From an uncultured Opitutia bacterium (GTDB taxonomy: Bacteria; Verrucomicrobiota; Verrucomicrobiia; Opitutales; UBA953): a DNA stretch of 64,000 bases. Numbering within the stretch: the first letter of the stretch is position 1; the number at the start of each line of letters is the position of its first letter. The notes beneath the pieces are model-generated. The model was not told where the DNA came from. It did no database searches and worked only from the letters and a program-made list of their open reading frames with translations. The DNA lies in the NCBI GenBank assembly GCA_945957395.1, contig CAMFKE010000003.1, positions 310,001 through 374,000 of the forward strand. Reading direction: 5' to 3'. Shown here in pieces: positions 62,462 through 64,000 of this stretch. Position numbers and translations under genes: made by a program.

Positions 62462-63016
62462 TTAGCCGACGACCTTGGTGTCGATGATGCGGTGGCGTCC
62501 CTTGAAGGTGTCGCGCACCGAGTTGCGTTCGCTGTGAATCTTCTCCTGAAGCAGCAGCATGCCGTCGAGGAGGGCCTCGGGGCGCGGGGGGCAGCCGGAG
62601 ATGTAGACATCGACGGGGACGATGCGGTCGACGCCCTGGAGGGTGGCGTAGGAGCGGTACATGCCGCCGGAGGAGGCGCAGGCGCCCATGGCCACGACCC
62701 ACTTGGGCTCGGCCATCTGATCGTAGATGCGGCGCACCACTTCGGCCATCTTGTAGGTGACGGTGCCGGCGACGATCATGCAGTCGGACTGGCGGGGCGA
62801 GAAGCGCATCACTTCCATGCCGAAGCGGGCGATGTCGAAGCGGGAGCCGCCGGCCGCCATGAGCTCGATGGCGCAGCAGGCCAGGCCCATGGGCATGGGC
62901 CAGACGGAGTTGGCGCGAAGCCAGTTCACCACGGCGTCGGCGCGCGTGACGATGATCTCGCCCTCGATTTTGCTGTCGTAGGCGATTTCTGAGGCGGCGG
63001 CGGCGTTGTTGCTCAT
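62462..63016 (-). CDS. nuoB: NADH-quinone oxidoreductase subunit B
   Basis: 184 aa from the ATG at 63016. Carries cluster N2, the last Fe-S centre of complex I. Cys ligands: Cys47-Cys48 in [10 protein letters not shown], Cys113 in [11 protein letters not shown], Cys142 in [15 protein letters not shown]. All four are present. First of nuoB-C-D; nuoA is not upstream and nuoE-N are not in the window, so the remaining subunits are encoded elsewhere. Confidence 0.96.
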   Translation of the reverse strand: MSNNAAAASEIAYDSKIEGEIIVTRADAVVNWLRANSVWPMPMGLACCAIELMAAGGSRFDIARFGMEVMRFSPRQSDCMIVAGTVTYKMAEVVRRIYDQMAEPKWVVAMGACASSGGMYRSYATLQGVDRIVPVDVYISGCPPRPEALLDGMLLLQEKIHSERNSVRDTFKGRHRIIDTKVVG

Positions 63017-63090
63017 GCGGGAAGTGCGTTTTGGCGGGCAAGCTACGCCCGAGTGTTCCCTCGGCAAGGCCGGAGTGGGGATTGCCGGCG

Positions 63091-63132
63091 GGGAAGGTGG
63101 GAGGTGGTAGGTGCGCAAAGCGCAAAGGAAGG
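63091..63132. repeat. Heptamer array upstream of nuoB
   Basis: Six in-phase 7-mers: GGGAAGG, TGGGAGG, TGGTAGG, TGCGCAA, AGCGCAA, AGGAAGG. Confidence 0.7.
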
Positions 63133-63203
63133 CCGAAGCGGCGTGGTCGTGGGGGCGGGCGGGGCGAAGGATGACGGGCTTGGGCGTGGTCGGCGTGGGC
63201 GGA

Positions 63204-63237
63204 AACAAAACGGCCCCGCGGTGAGGCGGGGCCGTTT
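63204..63237 (-). terminator. Terminator downstream of the DegT gene
   Basis: A 12-bp perfect stem AAACGGCCCCGC/GCGGGGCCGTTT with a 6-nt loop. The minus-strand continuation is TGTTT. Confidence 0.85.
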
Positions 63238-63395
63238 GGGGGTAAATCGGTGTGCAGGGCGAGGGCGTGAAACCGGGAGGGACGGCGGGTGTAGTTTCCG
63301 GTGCAGGGTTTTTTCCGGCCACAAAGCGGCCTGCGCGCAACCTCCGCTCGCCCGCTTTTTCACCCTCTCACTTTCTATCTCTCTTGCCGGTGTTC

Positions 63396-64000
63396 TCAGT
63401 GCTTGCCGAAGACGGCGCGGAAGGCGGCGATCACGCGGTCGCGTTCGGCGTCGCTCATGCCGGAGCCGGAGGGCAGGCAGAGGCCGTTTTCGAAGAGTTT
63501 TTCCGAGACGGCGCCGCCGAGCATCTCGCAGTCCGCAAAGACCGGCTGAAGGTGCAGCGGCTTCCACACGGGGCGCGATTCGATGTTGGAGGCGTCGAGC
63601 GCGACACGGAGCTTTTCGCGGTCGGTGCCGGCGAGCTTCGGATCCACCGTCAGGCAGGTGAGCCAGCGCGTGCAGCGGCCGTAGGTGGCCTCGGGCATGA
63701 AGTCGATTCCGGGCAGGTCGGCGAAGGCGGACTTGTACGCGTCGAAGTGCGCCCGACGGCGCGCCACCTTGGACTCAAGCTGCTCGAGCTGGCCGCGGCC
63801 GATGCCGGCGAGCACGTTGCTCATGCGGTAGTTGTAGCCCCAGGTGGAGTGCTGGTAGTGCGGGGCGGCGTCGCGCGCCTGCGTCGCGAGGTGGCGCGTC
63901 TGCGCGGCGAAATCGGCGTCGTCGGTCACCAGCATGCCGCCGGAGGAGGTCGTGATGATCTTGTTGCCGTTGAACGAGAAGATGCCGGCCTTGCCGAACA
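63396..64000 (-). CDS. DegT/DnrJ/EryC1/StrS aminotransferase (5' end beyond the window)
   Basis: About 201 residues are visible; the gene continues past position 64000. It opens mid-domain with FGKAGIFSFNGNKIITTSSGG, where the Lys of GNK is the PLP lysine in this family, then MLVTDDADFAAQTRHLATQ and YNYRMSNVLAGIGRGQLEQL. The end carries ESRPVWKPLHLQPVF and LFENGLCLPSGSGM. This is closest to the PglE/PseC type of sugar-nucleotide aminotransferase used for bacillosamine- or pseudaminic-type sugars. It may belong to a larger glycan gene cluster to the right. A hairpin terminator lies ~160 bp after the stop. Confidence 0.9.
   Translation of the reverse strand, partial: FGKAGIFSFNGNKIITTSSGGMLVTDDADFAAQTRHLATQARDAAPHYQHSTWGYNYRMSNVLAGIGRGQLEQLESKVARRRAHFDAYKSAFADLPGIDFMPEATYGRCTRWLTCLTVDPKLAGTDREKLRVALDASNIESRPVWKPLHLQPVFADCEMLGGAVSEKLFENGLCLPSGSGMSDAERDRVIAAFRAVFGKH

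Larger units (their letters stand above)
63017..63395. other. Gene-free region between nuoB and the DegT gene
   Basis: 379 bp. It contains a heptamer array (63091-63132), a strong hairpin (63208-63237) and a C/T-rich stretch (about 63354-63388) with no coding potential that I trust. It must hold the nuoB promoter and the 3' end of the upstream DegT transcript; no clear -35/-10 pair was seen. Confidence 0.6.

Overview
The window is a 64 kb chromosomal segment of a GC-rich bacterium. It most resembles Verrucomicrobiota (Opitutia-like) by gene content: several secreted glycan-related proteins, prepilin-like proteins with the FTLVEIM leader, a DUF4838 protein, an IF-2 with a long Ala/Pro linker, RNase HII and HIII side by side, and start codons that often lack a clear Shine-Dalgarno sequence. 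This assignment is inference from family content; no rRNA gene is present. I saw no phage genes, transposase, plasmid origin or CRISPR array.

Layout. 1-2.3 kb: the tail of a probable ECF sigma factor, a membrane anti-sigma-like protein and a secreted PDZ protein, then a convergent DUF2059 gene. 2.5-6.6 kb: nusA and infB behind a leader with a promoter and a terminator-like hairpin. 6.7-9.9 kb: a secreted GH20 hexosaminidase and a GT4 glycosyltransferase. 10-13 kb: two tandem membrane-anchored proteins whose first parts are almost identical DNA. 13-21.4 kb: carB, folB-folK-comEC, a small secreted collagen-like protein, and cmk-plsC. 21.4-28.8 kb: LysM, NUDIX and PfkB genes, tRNA-Pro, then a DUF4340/AsmA-like pair. 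29-31.5 kb: a degenerate SDR domain fused to a very long disordered tail, an unknown gene and tRNA-Ala. 31.6-41.9 kb: an outer-membrane barrel, folC, DUF1622, gnd, an unknown plus DUF3472 pair, rnhB, a four-helix-bundle gene, rnhC, mutY and a TM2 protein. 41.9-54.2 kb: mnmE, an SDR, sufE, a TPR protein, two polyphosphate-glucokinase-like genes, a DegT aminotransferase, feoA-feoB plus a Cys-rich Feo protein, slyX and ruvB. 54.3-64 kb: a DUF4838 protein, two inverted prepilin-like genes around a membrane/TPR protein, nuoB-C-D, and a truncated DegT aminotransferase.

The most striking signal lies between genes. At about fifteen gene boundaries, and once inside a coding sequence, there are degenerate repeats with a strict 7-nt period. 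Each site has its own heptamer consensus. In same-strand or divergent spacers there are often two arrays in inverted orientation, so they can fold as hairpins in several registers. The array next to the start codon is usually pyrimidine-rich on the gene's sense strand. Examples are a 14-nt unit (two heptamers) repeated near ruvB, and TTGCAATC-type heptamers shared by rnhB, the four-helix-bundle gene and the inside of the DUF4838 gene. I know of no described element of this kind in this group. Heptameric STRR repeats of cyanobacteria are the nearest parallel I can name.

Functionally most genes are housekeeping: transcription and translation (nusA, infB, mnmE), folate (folB, folK, folC), pyrimidine synthesis (carB, cmk), DNA repair and R-loop removal (mutY, ruvB, rnhB, rnhC), Fe(II) uptake, Fe-S assembly and respiration (feoAB, sufE, nuoBCD). 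Interspersed are envelope proteins of unknown role.
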